NCBI GenBank assembly: GCA_041946825.1
Contig: JBHGBD010000028.1
Coordinates: 1 to 64,000 of the forward strand
Length of the DNA stretch: 64,000 nt
Origin: CAZTHM01 sp041946825
GTDB lineage: Bacteria > Acidobacteriota > Terriglobia > UBA7540
Reading direction: 5' to 3'
Of this stretch, positions 53,240-62,469 are shown piece by piece. Each line of letters opens with the position of its first letter. The first letter of the stretch is position 1. The notes under the pieces are model-generated. The model was given only the letters and a program-made list of their open reading frames with translations. It did no database searches and had not been told where the DNA came from. A program made the translations under genes and the position numbers.

Positions 53240-53872
53240 TCAGCCCACCTTGTTGCCGCATTCCGGACAGAACTTGGTTCCCGCTTCAAATTTCGTGCCG
53301 CAGCGCGAGCATTCGTTCTTGGGGCGGAGAGGCTTCCCACACTCGGGGCAAAACTTCGCGCCTTGCGTGCGAGCACCGCAACTCGGGCAAAGCGCGGCGG
53401 CCTCGCTGGTCACGTCGATATCCTTGGTAAAGTCCTGCTTGCGGACTTTCTCCTGGAGTTGTTCCACGGTGGCTTGCGCCTGGGCGGCGGCGAGCTCGGT
53501 TTCGACGTTGGGCGCGCAGCCGTAACACAGCCCGCGCTTCTGGTTCCAGCAAGTCGTCAGGCAAACCCAATGCGAACACTTCGGGCAGAGGCGGAAGTTG
53601 GGTTTGGCCGCCTCGACGGCATCGCGGAAAGCCTTGTCGTGTCCGGGGCCTCGGACGGCCCGTTCGATTTCGTAAGTACTGCTCCCGACACGGCCGAGAA
53701 CCCCGCCCAGAAGGCTGCCGGCGGTTCGCAAGGCTCCGGTGGCGAAGCCGGCGATGGACGTGTCAAATTCCGACATGAAGCCATTACCGCACCGGTCACA
53801 GAAGAACTCGAACTGGTAACCTTTGTCGGTTGAGTGATCAGTGTGATTCTTGGTGAATTGGATCAGGGCCAT
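53240..53872 (-). CDS. Multi-zinc-ribbon protein
   Basis: This 210-residue protein has five or so Cys pairs. An N-terminal FFCDRCGNGF is followed by a glycine-rich middle, LCPKCSHWVC with TTCWNQKRGLCYGC, and a tail with three more ribbons (LCPSCGARTQGAKFCPECG, ECSRCGTKFEAGTKFCPECG). Double-zinc-ribbon proteins of this kind are widespread and usually serve as binding modules, with unknown partners. The ATG at 53872 is standard. It is codirectional with the unknown 461-residue protein downstream. Confidence 0.82.
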   Translation of the reverse strand: MALIQFTKNHTDHSTDKGYQFEFFCDRCGNGFMSEFDTSIAGFATGALRTAGSLLGGVLGRVGSSTYEIERAVRGPGHDKAFRDAVEAAKPNFRLCPKCSHWVCLTTCWNQKRGLCYGCAPNVETELAAAQAQATVEQLQEKVRKQDFTKDIDVTSEAAALCPSCGARTQGAKFCPECGKPLRPKNECSRCGTKFEAGTKFCPECGNKVG

Positions 53873-54238
53873 TGTCGGCCTCCCCTTCGCATGGTCGGGA
53901 ATTCGAAAAGGCAGGGGATTCTAACTCAGGTGGATAAAAGAAGGGAAGAACGCTGAAGGCTGATGACTCTTCAGTGAATAGAAGCTCGAAACGGTGGCCG
54001 GCAATACATCACCCTCTACGACCTACTACCAGCCGCTCCCGCCGAAGTGGAAGGCCGGAATCCACCGACAAACTGTCGGAGTCCGGGGACTCTTGACACT
54101 GTGCTTTGAGCCCGGCTGTATGACGGATGTCATTCCGGGCACGGGAATTGCTATGAGAGGATTGAGGTGGTTCAAAAGCACCGGGGGCGAGGATGTGTGT
54201 CAGTGCGCCCCCCATTGACGAACCATCGGGGAGGCGTC
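53873..54238. other. Divergent intergenic region
   Basis: About 366 bp between the zinc-ribbon gene and the cytochrome gene. It contains a possible plus-strand promoter, TTGACA at 54093-54098 with TGTATG at 54117-54122 (18-bp spacing), which would drive the cytochrome. Nothing else is evident. Confidence 0.45.
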
Positions 54239-54769
54239 ATGCGAGCAAAATGTCTCTTTTGGCTCCTAGCGTTGGCAATTGTGGTGGGGGCCGTCTGGGC
54301 GCAAGAGCAGAAGCCGCCAGCGGAGGACAAGAGTGCTCCGGCGGCAACTGCGGCTCCACCCGCGACGCCCCATCCGCCCAGGGTGACTCCCGAGGACGCA
54401 GCGCGCAAGAATCCCATTAAATTCACTACGTTATCGGTCGAACGGGGGGCGAAGCTGTATCGCACTCAATGTGCCATGTGCCATGGAGAGAAGGGGGACG
54501 GCAAAGGCGATATGGTGGCGGAAATGAAGATGAGTCCCCCTGACTTCACCAAACCCGAAACGCTCAAGGATCGGACGGATGGGGCTCTCTTTGCCTTAAT
54601 CGGAGCCGGATCCGAAGTTATGCCCAGCCAAGGGACACGGATGACGGACACGCACAAGTGGAACCTGGTGAACTTCCTCAGGTCACTCAGCGGGAAACCG
54701 CCGGAGAGGGCAACGGGAAAGGAGCCTGAGGAAAACATCATTCTGGTCCCTCAGGACGAGAAGAAGTAG
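54239..54769 (+). CDS. Exported monohaem cytochrome c
   Basis: This 176-residue protein has a signal peptide (LFWLLALAIVVGAVWAQ), an Ala/Pro-rich linker and a class I-like cytochrome c domain with CAMCH near residues 82-86. The distal ligand is probably the methionine in GSEVMPSQG. It is a small periplasmic electron carrier with no dedicated partner nearby. The ATG at 54239 is preceded by GGGGAGG. It is convergent with the XRE regulator. Confidence 0.9.
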   Translation: MRAKCLFWLLALAIVVGAVWAQEQKPPAEDKSAPAATAAPPATPHPPRVTPEDAARKNPIKFTTLSVERGAKLYRTQCAMCHGEKGDGKGDMVAEMKMSPPDFTKPETLKDRTDGALFALIGAGSEVMPSQGTRMTDTHKWNLVNFLRSLSGKPPERATGKEPEENIILVPQDEKK

Positions 54770-54851
54770 CCCCTACGCGTCGCTAAGGGTAGGGCTGTCC
54801 TCAGACACAACCCCCTCCACGCCGGAACGCCGCCCGAGCCGAGCCCCCACT

Positions 54852-55229
54852 TCAGCGTGTGGCGAGTTTCTTGGCCAGCGTAATCAGCACCTGGCGATCG
54901 GACTCCGCGATCCGATCCAGATGGGTCCTCAGTTTGAGCAGAAAGCGGGCGTCAGCACCGTCCTTGCCTTCATCCTGGGCCAACTCTTCCAAAGTCCGGC
55001 GTGAACCCAAGTTAGGTGTCGGGGGCGGTTCATCGCCGTTATAAAAGAGCTGGTAGAGGGGTAGGCTTAGAGCGGTAGCGTACTTTTCCAAGGTGTCGAG
55101 CGAAGGGACGGTATGCCCGTTTTCCACCCGGGAGGTGTAGCACCTGAGCAATCCTGTCAGTTTTTCAACGTCTCCCTGGGAAAGCCCCTTCTGTTCGCGG
55201 AGTTGCCGGATACGAGCGCCGATAGCCAT
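54852..55229 (-). CDS. XRE-family transcriptional regulator
   Basis: This 125-residue protein has an N-terminal Cro/CI-type helix-turn-helix (IGARIRQLREQKGLSQGDVEKLTGL through NGHTVPSLDTLEKYATAL) and a short C-terminal helical part without a ligand-binding domain. It is a DNA-binding repressor or activator of unknown target. The ATG at 55229 follows AAGGGAG; in-frame starts further upstream are not needed. Two copies of cggcactttggt 22 bp apart at 55323-55356 upstream suggest autoregulation. Confidence 0.88.
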   Translation of the reverse strand: MAIGARIRQLREQKGLSQGDVEKLTGLLRCYTSRVENGHTVPSLDTLEKYATALSLPLYQLFYNGDEPPPTPNLGSRRTLEELAQDEGKDGADARFLLKLRTHLDRIAESDRQVLITLAKKLATR

Positions 55230-55322
55230 ATTGTTTGCTCCCTTGTTTTCTTGTTTACCCATTGGAGTTGTCAACGTCGTCATGGTGGGCCTGATTCTCT
55301 TCGTGATGAACGGAGAGCGCAA

Positions 55323-55356
55323 CGGCACTTTGGTTCCACCGCCCCGGCACTTTGGT
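55323..55356. promoter_or_regulatory. Candidate operator of the XRE gene
   Basis: cggcactttggt occurs twice, at 55323-55334 and 55345-55356. The 22-bp period is close to two helical turns, so two dimers could bind one face of the DNA about 95-125 bp upstream of the start codon. Confidence 0.5.
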
Positions 55357-55488
55357 GTCAGTTGAATATTAGTAATCGAGCTAGGAGGGGGAATTCTCCA
55401 AAGGGTTAATACTTCCGCCCGTCAAAATGGCGCGCGGAGGGGGTGACCTGGATGATCTGTTACGGGAGCAGGCGGGAAGAGGGTCTGC

Positions 55489-56412
55489 CTATTTTCCCAG
55501 CACCATACTGAGAAGCGCCATGCGGACGTACAGCCCGTTTTGGGCCTGGCGGAAGTAGGCGGCGCGCGGGTCCGCGTCGACTTCCATGGTGATTTCATCG
55601 AGGCGAGGCAGCGGGTGCATGATGATGGATTTCGGCTTCATCAACTGCAGGGTCTGCGCGTTGATGACGTACACTCCCCGGCATTTTTCGTAGTCGGCGA
55701 TCCGGTCCCCGAAGCGCTCCTTCTGGACGCGCGTTTGGTACACGACCTCGACTTCCGGAAGGACCTTGTCAAGAACCGATTCTTCGACAAACCAGACATT
55801 CCGCTCGCGCAGGTGCTCCAGGATATCTTCCTTCATCTTCAGGGGCGGCGGGGCGACAAAGTACATCTTCACGTCACGGAACTTGCTCAGCAAATAGGCG
55901 AGCGAGCGGACGGTGCGGCCGTTGGCCAGGTCGCCGACCATGGCGATGCGCAGGCCGTCGATCGCTCCGATCTCTTTGCGAATCGTGTAAAGGTCGAGCA
56001 GCGCCTGGGTAGGATGCTGGCCGGCGCCGTCTCCGGCGTTGATGATGGGGACGCGGCTGACCGCCGCGGCGCGCCGCGCCGACCCCACTTCCTTGTGCCG
56101 GATGACGATCACATCGGCGTAGCCATTGAGGATGCGGATGGTGTCTTCAAGAGTCTCGCCCTTGGCGGCAGAGGAGAATTCCCCGGCGTTCTCGGTGGAG
56201 ATCACATTCCCGCCCAGCCGGCGCATCGCCGTCTCGAATGAGAAGCGCGTGCGCGTCGAGGGCTCGTAAAAAAGCGTGGCCATGATGCGGTTGTGATAAT
56301 CGGTGATTCCTCCGCGCGCGACGACCTGTTCCATCTCCTCGGCGACTTCAAAGAGCTTCTGCATGGTCGGGACATCAAACTGCTGGGCTTCGATGACATG
56401 ATGAAGGCTCAA
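55489..56412 (-). CDS. pyrB: Aspartate carbamoyltransferase, catalytic subunit
   Basis: This 307-residue enzyme joins carbamoyl phosphate and aspartate in pyrimidine synthesis. The carbamoyl-phosphate site FYEPSTRTRFSFE is at about 48-60, with HPTQALLD and the carbamoyl-binding MHPLPRLDEI intact. The start is TTG at 56412 with AAGGAGGAG 6 nt upstream. No pyrI, pyrC or pyrR follows, so it may work alone or with subunits encoded elsewhere. Its upstream region holds only low-complexity short repeats. Confidence 0.96.
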   Translation of the reverse strand: MSLHHVIEAQQFDVPTMQKLFEVAEEMEQVVARGGITDYHNRIMATLFYEPSTRTRFSFETAMRRLGGNVISTENAGEFSSAAKGETLEDTIRILNGYADVIVIRHKEVGSARRAAAVSRVPIINAGDGAGQHPTQALLDLYTIRKEIGAIDGLRIAMVGDLANGRTVRSLAYLLSKFRDVKMYFVAPPPLKMKEDILEHLRERNVWFVEESVLDKVLPEVEVVYQTRVQKERFGDRIADYEKCRGVYVINAQTLQLMKPKSIIMHPLPRLDEITMEVDADPRAAYFRQAQNGLYVRMALLSMVLGK

Positions 56413-56785
56413 GGGGTACTCCTCCTTCGACGATGCGGGTCAAAAGTTCAGGGTTCAGAGTTTCGGGTCCAGAAAGCCAGACAACGCTGACCGGCCTGGA
56501 CTCTTGACCCTCAACTCTCAACGTTCTCCTGCCAACTGTCAACTGCAGACTGTCAACCGCGCCTGGGACTTTCCGTCCCTGGGTTGAACTTCGAAGTCGC
56601 TTCGCGTGGACAGCATTCCGCAGTCCAAACACTCCGCGCCCGGGATCCCAACTCGGGCCGGAGTGGATTCCGGACCTAATCTTTCTGCTTCTTACCGCCG
56701 ATAGTACATCAGCGGGGGGAATCAACCGGCCAGTAGTGAGAACCCCGCGCGCTATTTCCATACCAGCGCGGGTGGGGGGAGATAA
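56413..56785. other. Intergenic region with short direct repeats
   Basis: About 370 bp between the divergent pyrB and kinase genes. It contains repeated short words such as caactgtcaactgcagactg and gttcagggttcagag and no gene. A promoter for the kinase operon must lie here but I cannot place it. Confidence 0.5.
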
Positions 56786-59700
56786 GTGCCAGCCGTTTCG
56801 TTGAAGAGAATAAGGCCGATGATGACGGGGAGGAGGGGCTATGCGCTGGTCTTCGGCCTTCTGCTGGTTACGGCGGTGGCCGTGGAACTCCTTTCCCTCC
56901 GGAGTCGTTACCGCGCCACGTTGGCCCACTGGGAAGCCCGGCAATCCAGCATCGCCGACGATCGCGCCCGCATGGTGTCCGACTGGCTGAAGGAACGGCA
57001 AGCTGACACCGAAGCGCTGGCAAGCCGGGTCTCCGTGGTCGTGGCGCTTCGGGCGCGACCCGGCGGGCCGCCAACAACCTCGAAGTTGACGCGGGAACTC
57101 ACCCTCAGCCTCGATGGCTTCGCGCATGCCTACGAGTACCCGGGCGTTTATGTGCTCGACCTTCAGGGTCGAGTTGTGGGGCGATCCAGCCGGGCGCCCG
57201 AACTCGACGCCCAGGCAACCGAGGCTTGCCGGATCACCGCGCGCAGCGGCGAACCTCAGAGTGAATTGCTGGGCGATGTTCCGGACCGCCGGCGCTTTTT
57301 TTTCACTTACCCCGTATCCGCGAAAGAGGCAATCGCCTCCCCCATGCCACGGGCTCCGCATATTTTGGGAGTTGTTGCGATCCTCGCGAACCCCGCCCGC
57401 ACCCTCTTTCCCCAACTGATGACCGAAACCGTCCCCACGCGCACGGGGGAGGTGATGCTCGTGCGGCGTGCAGGGAGCGAAGTCGAGTACATCGCTCCGC
57501 TGCGCCACATCGCGATAGGGGCGACAGGCCTGCGGCGCCCATATCACGAGGCTCTGGCTTCCGCCGCGGCATTCGATGGCCGGGAAGCCTTTGGGGAGTT
57601 TCGGGACTATCGCGGTGTTTCCGTCCTGGCCGCCACCCGGCGTATCCCCGCCACCGGATGGGGATTGGTCTGCAAGGTTGATCGCGACGAGGCCCTGGGG
57701 GACTTTTATCGCATGGCATGGGTCGAGGGTTTGACGGCTTTGCTGGTAATCGCTGCCTTGGGCGGGCTGCTCGTCGCCCACCAGCGTTACGCCGCCGCTC
57801 TGGCAAGCAAGGGGGAACAAGAGAGATTCCGGGCGTTGGTGCAGGCCAGCGCACAAGTTGTCTGGACCACCAACCCGCAGGGTGAAGTTGAGGATATGCC
57901 CGCCTGGAGGGCGTTTACCGGGCAGACCGTCGAGGAAGTGCGCGGGTGGGGCTGGGCGACCGCCTTGCATCCCGACGATCGCGAACCAACCACGGCAATC
58001 TGGAGGGAGGCGCTCGAGGCCCGCTCGCTCTATGACACGGAATACCGCATCCGGCGTAAGGATGGCGAGTACCGTTACTTCAGCGCGCGCGGAGTTCCGG
58101 TTCTGGAACCTGATGGCGGCATCCGCGAGTGGGTAGGATTCTGCGCCGACATTCATGATCGGAAGATGGCGGAGCAAGAACTGCGCCGGCTGAACCGCGC
58201 TCTGCGCACGCTGAGCGAATGCAATCAGGCCATGGTGCGGGCGCGGGAGGAGTCGGAACTGCTCGCGAGCGTCTGCCGCATTCTGGTGGACGACGGCGGA
58301 TACCGTCTGGCCTGGGTCGGCTATGTGGAGCACGACGAGGAAAAGTCAGTTCGTCCCATGGGATGGGCCGGCCACGAAGACGGCTATCTCGCCTTGGTCA
58401 ATGCTAGTTGGGCAGATAACGACCGCGGCCAGGGCCCAACCGGAACGGCCATTCGGAGTGGCCAGACGCAGGTGGCTCGGAACCTTCGTGAAGATCCGCA
58501 GTTCGCCCCCTGGCGGGAAGAAGCGATTCGCCGCGGTTACGCCTCGTCGATCGCGCTCCCGCTCGTTCAGAACGGTCAGCCGTTCGGGGCGCTGATGCTT
58601 TACTCGCCCACGGTGAATGCCTTCGATGATGAGGAGGTTCGGCTTCTCACCGAACTGGCGCGCGATCTGGAGTACGGCATCCAGGCCCTGCGGACGCGCG
58701 CCGAGCGCGCACGCGCCCAGGACGAACTCCAGCGGGCTAACGCCTACAACCGCAGCCTGATTGAGGCCAGCCTGGACCCGCTGGTTACGATCAGCCCGGA
58801 AGGGAAAATCACGGACGTGAATAGCGGCACCGAAAGGGCGACAGGGTGCTCCCGAACAGAACTGATCGGCACGGATTTCTCCAATTACTTCACCCACCCC
58901 ACGCGGGCGCGCGCGGGCTACGAGCAGGTTTTCCGCGAAGGCTCGGTCGAGGACTACGAGTTGGACATCCGCCACCGCGACGGACATACGACGCCGGTGC
59001 TCTACAACGCCACGGTCTATCGGGACGATGCGGGCGAAGTAATGGGGGTATTTGCCGCTGCCCGCGACATTGCCGAGCGCAAGCGGGTTGAGGAGGAACT
59101 GCGGCTCAGCCGCGAGCGCCTTGTCCTGGCGTTTCGAGCCGGACAGTCGGGGAGTTTCGAGTGGGATATTCAGAAGAACGCGAACGTCTGGTCGCCCGAA
59201 ATCGAGGAACTCTACGGCGTCGCGCCGGGGGAATTCGGCGGGACATTTGAGGCTTGGGAAAAGCTGGTGCTCCCCGAAGACATGGAGGCAGCGAGGCGTA
59301 TGGCGGTGGCGGCCCTCCAGAGCGGGGAACTCATCGGCGAGTGGCGCGTGCGGCGCGCCAGCGACGGGGAAATCCGCTGGCTCACAGCGCGGGGCAAGGT
59401 CTTCTTTGACGGAGCCGGCCGGCCGACGCGGATGATCGGCATCAACGTGGACATCACCGACCGCAAACGGGCCGAGGAAGCCTTGCGGAAGCTGAACGAA
59501 ACGCTCGAGAAGCGGGTGCGCGAACGAACCGCCGAACTCGAAGCCACCAACAAGGACCTCGAAGCCTTTACCTACTCCGTCTCTCATGATTTGCGTTCGC
59601 CCCTGCGCCACGTGGACGGCTTCTCGAGGCTTTTAGTCGAAGACTTCGGCGCCCAGCTTCCCCCCGAAGCCCGCCACTACCTCGAGCGCATACAAAGCGG

Positions 59701-60268
59701 GACGCGGCAGATGGGCCAGCTTGTCGATGATCTGCTGAACCTTTCGCGCATCGGCCGCCAGGAGCTGAGGTTGCAAATCACGGGCCTGGGCTCGCTGGCA
59801 GACGAAGTGATTGGTGAGCTCAAGAACGAGAATCGGGGACGCCAGATCGAATGGAAGGTTGCCTCGCTGCCATTCGTCGAGTGCGACCCAAGCCTGATGA
59901 AGCAGGTCTTCGCGAATCTGCTCTCCAATGCCGTGAAGTTCACTCGGCCACGGAAGAGCGCGGTTATCGAAGTGGGCGCCGAACGAGGGGAAGGCTCGCC
60001 GGTGGTCTTCGTGCGCGATAACGGGGTCGGGTTCAGCATGAAATATGCCGATAAGCTTTTTGGCGTCTTCCAGCGCCTGCACCGCCCGGAGGAATTCGAG
60101 GGGACGGGCGTCGGCCTGGCCACCGTCCAGCGGATCATCACCAAGCACCACGGGCGCGTCTGGGCGGAGGCGGGGCTCGACCAGGGGGCGACGTTTTACT
60201 TCTCGCTCGAAGAGGCAGGCCAGACGAGACCACGGGCAGGAAAACTCCAGGAGGAACATCATGCCTGA
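56786..60268 (+). CDS. Multi-PAS hybrid-input sensor histidine kinase
   Basis: This 1160-residue protein has transmembrane helices at about 20-40 and 305-330 flanking an extracytoplasmic sensor of about 270 residues, then PAS (350-470), GAF (about 480-640), PAS (655-770) and PAS (775-900) domains. A coiled segment leads to the HisKA H-box SVSHDLRSPLRHVDGF near residue 935 and a HATPase domain with NLLSNAVKF, DNGVGFSM and GTGVGLATVQRI. The H-box is of the phytochrome/Rcp1-cognate type. The GTG at 56786 follows GGGGGGAGA. It overlaps the downstream receiver gene by 8 bp, so they are cotranscribed. Confidence 0.93.
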   Translation: MPAVSLKRIRPMMTGRRGYALVFGLLLVTAVAVELLSLRSRYRATLAHWEARQSSIADDRARMVSDWLKERQADTEALASRVSVVVALRARPGGPPTTSKLTRELTLSLDGFAHAYEYPGVYVLDLQGRVVGRSSRAPELDAQATEACRITARSGEPQSELLGDVPDRRRFFFTYPVSAKEAIASPMPRAPHILGVVAILANPARTLFPQLMTETVPTRTGEVMLVRRAGSEVEYIAPLRHIAIGATGLRRPYHEALASAAAFDGREAFGEFRDYRGVSVLAATRRIPATGWGLVCKVDRDEALGDFYRMAWVEGLTALLVIAALGGLLVAHQRYAAALASKGEQERFRALVQASAQVVWTTNPQGEVEDMPAWRAFTGQTVEEVRGWGWATALHPDDREPTTAIWREALEARSLYDTEYRIRRKDGEYRYFSARGVPVLEPDGGIREWVGFCADIHDRKMAEQELRRLNRALRTLSECNQAMVRAREESELLASVCRILVDDGGYRLAWVGYVEHDEEKSVRPMGWAGHEDGYLALVNASWADNDRGQGPTGTAIRSGQTQVARNLREDPQFAPWREEAIRRGYASSIALPLVQNGQPFGALMLYSPTVNAFDDEEVRLLTELARDLEYGIQALRTRAERARAQDELQRANAYNRSLIEASLDPLVTISPEGKITDVNSGTERATGCSRTELIGTDFSNYFTHPTRARAGYEQVFREGSVEDYELDIRHRDGHTTPVLYNATVYRDDAGEVMGVFAAARDIAERKRVEEELRLSRERLVLAFRAGQSGSFEWDIQKNANVWSPEIEELYGVAPGEFGGTFEAWEKLVLPEDMEAARRMAVAALQSGELIGEWRVRRASDGEIRWLTARGKVFFDGAGRPTRMIGINVDITDRKRAEEALRKLNETLEKRVRERTAELEATNKDLEAFTYSVSHDLRSPLRHVDGFSRLLVEDFGAQLPPEARHYLERIQSGTRQMGQLVDDLLNLSRIGRQELRLQITGLGSLADEVIGELKNENRGRQIEWKVASLPFVECDPSLMKQVFANLLSNAVKFTRPRKSAVIEVGAERGEGSPVVFVRDNGVGFSMKYADKLFGVFQRLHRPEEFEGTGVGLATVQRIITKHHGRVWAEAGLDQGATFYFSLEEAGQTRPRAGKLQEEHHA

Positions 60269-60722
60269 ACACATCGTGGAAATTCTCCTTGTCGAAGACA
60301 ATCCCGCCGACATCGAGTTGACCCTCCACGCGCTGCGCAAGGAGAAGCTTGCTAACAACATCGAGGTTGTGGCGGACGGGGAAGAGGCGCTGGATTTTCT
60401 TTTCTGCCGCAACCGGTTCTCCAACCGCAGCTTCGACCGCCCACCCCGCCTCGTGCTCCTGGACCTGAAGCTCCCCAAGGTGGATGGCATGGAAGTCCTC
60501 CGCGCGGTCAAGTCCGACCCGCGGACGCACGCGATTCCCGTGGTGATTCTCACCGCCTCGAAAGAGGAGAAGGACTTGGTGAGCGGGTACCGACTGGGAA
60601 CCAACGCCTATATCCAGAAACCTGTCGATTTTGAGAGCTTCCGGAAAATGGTCAAGGACCTCGGCCTGTTCTGGCTGGTGGTGAATCAGCCCCCTCCGGC
60701 CACCGCTTTCCGCGCCGCCTAG
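60261..60722 (+). CDS. Rcp1-like single-domain response regulator
   Basis: This 153-residue stand-alone receiver has acidic residues Glu12 and Asp13, phosphoacceptor Asp68 in LLDLKLPKVDG, Thr in LTASKEE and Lys in IQKPVDF. The longer beta4-alpha4 region and C-terminal tail are typical of the Rcp1 group that partners phytochrome-type kinases. The ATG at 60261 is preceded by CAGGAGG and overlaps the kinase stop. Phosphotransfer from the kinase is the obvious expectation; the output is not visible because it has no effector domain. Confidence 0.93.
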   Translation: MPEHIVEILLVEDNPADIELTLHALRKEKLANNIEVVADGEEALDFLFCRNRFSNRSFDRPPRLVLLDLKLPKVDGMEVLRAVKSDPRTHAIPVVILTASKEEKDLVSGYRLGTNAYIQKPVDFESFRKMVKDLGLFWLVVNQPPPATAFRAA

Positions 60723-60733
60723 GAGGCGGATTT

Positions 60734-62455
60734 ATGGCGACCACGCTTTCTTCACCCGAGCCGGTACGTCGTCTGTTGCGACTGCTCATCGTCGAGGATA
60801 GCCCCGCCGATGCCGAGCTCATGGTCGCGACGCTGAAGCGGGCGGGCTTCCCGCTGACGTTTGACGTGGTGGGCCAGTGCGCCGACTTTCATCAAGCCCT
60901 GGCGCGAACGAATTACGACCTGATCCTCTGCGACCATAACTTGGGAACCTGGCAGGGCTTCGAGGCCCTTGAAATCGTGAGGAAGTCCGGGAAGGCTCCC
61001 CCTTTCATTGTCGTCACGGCCACCCTGGGCGATGAGGCGGCAGTGGACTATGTCAAGCAGGGCGCCGCCGATTATGTCTTGAAGCACCGCTTGCAGCGCT
61101 TGCCTGTGGCGGTCCGTCAGGCTCTGCGCGACAAAGCGCATCGGGACGAGGCGACGCGGTTGCATGAGCAGATCTTAGCGGGCAAGCGGGAGTGGGAGTT
61201 GACGTTTGATTCCGTGCCCGACCCCATTCTGCTCCTCAGCCCCAGCGGCGGGATCATTCGGGCCAACCGGTCGGTGGTCGAGCTGGCGCAGAAGCAGTTT
61301 CCGGAAATCATCGGCCGCGCGTGCTGGGACGTGATGCCGTGCGGGGAACAAGGCCCCGAGAGATGCCCGCACCTGAAGACGATGGAATCGGGCGCGTTTA
61401 CCCGGCGGGACACGCTGGTCCGCGTCAAGGGCCAGTCGTTCGAATGCACGGCAAACCCGCTGCGCGACCCGGAAGGGAACTTGAGCGGAAGCGTCGTCGT
61501 TCTGCATGACCTGACGGAGCGCCGGCGCGCCGAGGAAGAACTGCGCCAGTCCGAAGAACGCTTTCGCACCGCCTTTCACGCCAGCCCGGAGCCGCTAACC
61601 ATCGCGCGCCTTGACGATGGACGATATGTGGACGTCAACGAGGCCTTCCTTTCCTCCGTGGGTTTCACCCGCGAGGAAGTGATGGGCCATACGGGCGCCG
61701 AGTTGGGGATCTGGGTTGATTCCCTCCTGCGCACCGGGCTGATTCGGCAGCTCCAATCCGGCCAGCCCATCCGCGACCAGGAGGTTCAGGTTCGAGGCAA
61801 GAACGGCGAGGTCCGGTGGTCGATGCTCGCCGGCGAGGTGATCGAGGTCTCCGGCGAAAGGTGCGTGCTCTTCATGGGGCGGGACATCACGGAGCGCAAG
61901 CAGGCCGAACAGGATCTGCGAGAAAGCGAAGAGCGATTTCGCCAGCTGGCGGAGAACATCGAGGAGGTCTTCTACATCGAGGGGCCGGAAGGGTCTCTCA
62001 TCGAATATGTCAGCCCGGCCTACGAAAAGGTGTGGGGGCGCCCGCGAGAGAGTGTCTACTCGGAGCCCTTATCGTGGCTGGAATCTGTGCACCCCGATGA
62101 CCTGTCCCGCCTGCGGAAGTTGTTCGAAGGCAGGATCCGCACGGGCGAGCCCATAGACTGCGAGTTCCGCATCCGCCGACCGGACGGCACGGAGCGCTGG
62201 ATCTGGGACCGTTCGTTTGCCGTCAAGGACGACCAGGGTCATGTGCGGCGCTTTGTGGGTTTCGCTGCCGACATCACCGCGCGGAAGAAGGCGGAGTCGC
62301 AACTCGCCGACCAGCTCGAGGAACTGCGCCGCTGGCACAAGGCAACGTTGAATCGCGAGGACCGCATCCTGGACCTGAAGCGGGAAGTCAACGAGGCGCT
62401 CCGCCTGAGCGGCCAGCCGCCGCGTTATGCCAACGCCGAACGTGAAGCGGCGTGA
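60734..62455 (+). CDS. Receiver-PAS-PAS-PAS protein
   Basis: This 573-residue protein has an N-terminal receiver (acidic Glu21 and Asp22, phosphoacceptor Asp67 in LCDHNLG, Lys in VLKHRL), then three PAS domains (about 145-270, 275-395, 400-520), the first with CWDVMPCGEQGPERCPH, where several cysteines could hold a cofactor. The C-terminal coiled coil reads RRWHKATLNREDRILDLKREVNEAL and precedes no kinase domain. Such tails often connect PAS proteins to KaiC-like partners in this operon type, which is inference. It lies 11 bp after the receiver gene. Confidence 0.9.
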   Translation: MATTLSSPEPVRRLLRLLIVEDSPADAELMVATLKRAGFPLTFDVVGQCADFHQALARTNYDLILCDHNLGTWQGFEALEIVRKSGKAPPFIVVTATLGDEAAVDYVKQGAADYVLKHRLQRLPVAVRQALRDKAHRDEATRLHEQILAGKREWELTFDSVPDPILLLSPSGGIIRANRSVVELAQKQFPEIIGRACWDVMPCGEQGPERCPHLKTMESGAFTRRDTLVRVKGQSFECTANPLRDPEGNLSGSVVVLHDLTERRRAEEELRQSEERFRTAFHASPEPLTIARLDDGRYVDVNEAFLSSVGFTREEVMGHTGAELGIWVDSLLRTGLIRQLQSGQPIRDQEVQVRGKNGEVRWSMLAGEVIEVSGERCVLFMGRDITERKQAEQDLRESEERFRQLAENIEEVFYIEGPEGSLIEYVSPAYEKVWGRPRESVYSEPLSWLESVHPDDLSRLRKLFEGRIRTGEPIDCEFRIRRPDGTERWIWDRSFAVKDDQGHVRRFVGFAADITARKKAESQLADQLEELRRWHKATLNREDRILDLKREVNEALRLSGQPPRYANAEREAA

Positions 62456-62469
62456 GAGAGGAACGGATC

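Noticed and set aside
56375..58333. 652-codon minus-strand frame opposite the histidine kinase
   Set aside because: No domain and complete overlap with the kinase sensor region and with the pyrB start.
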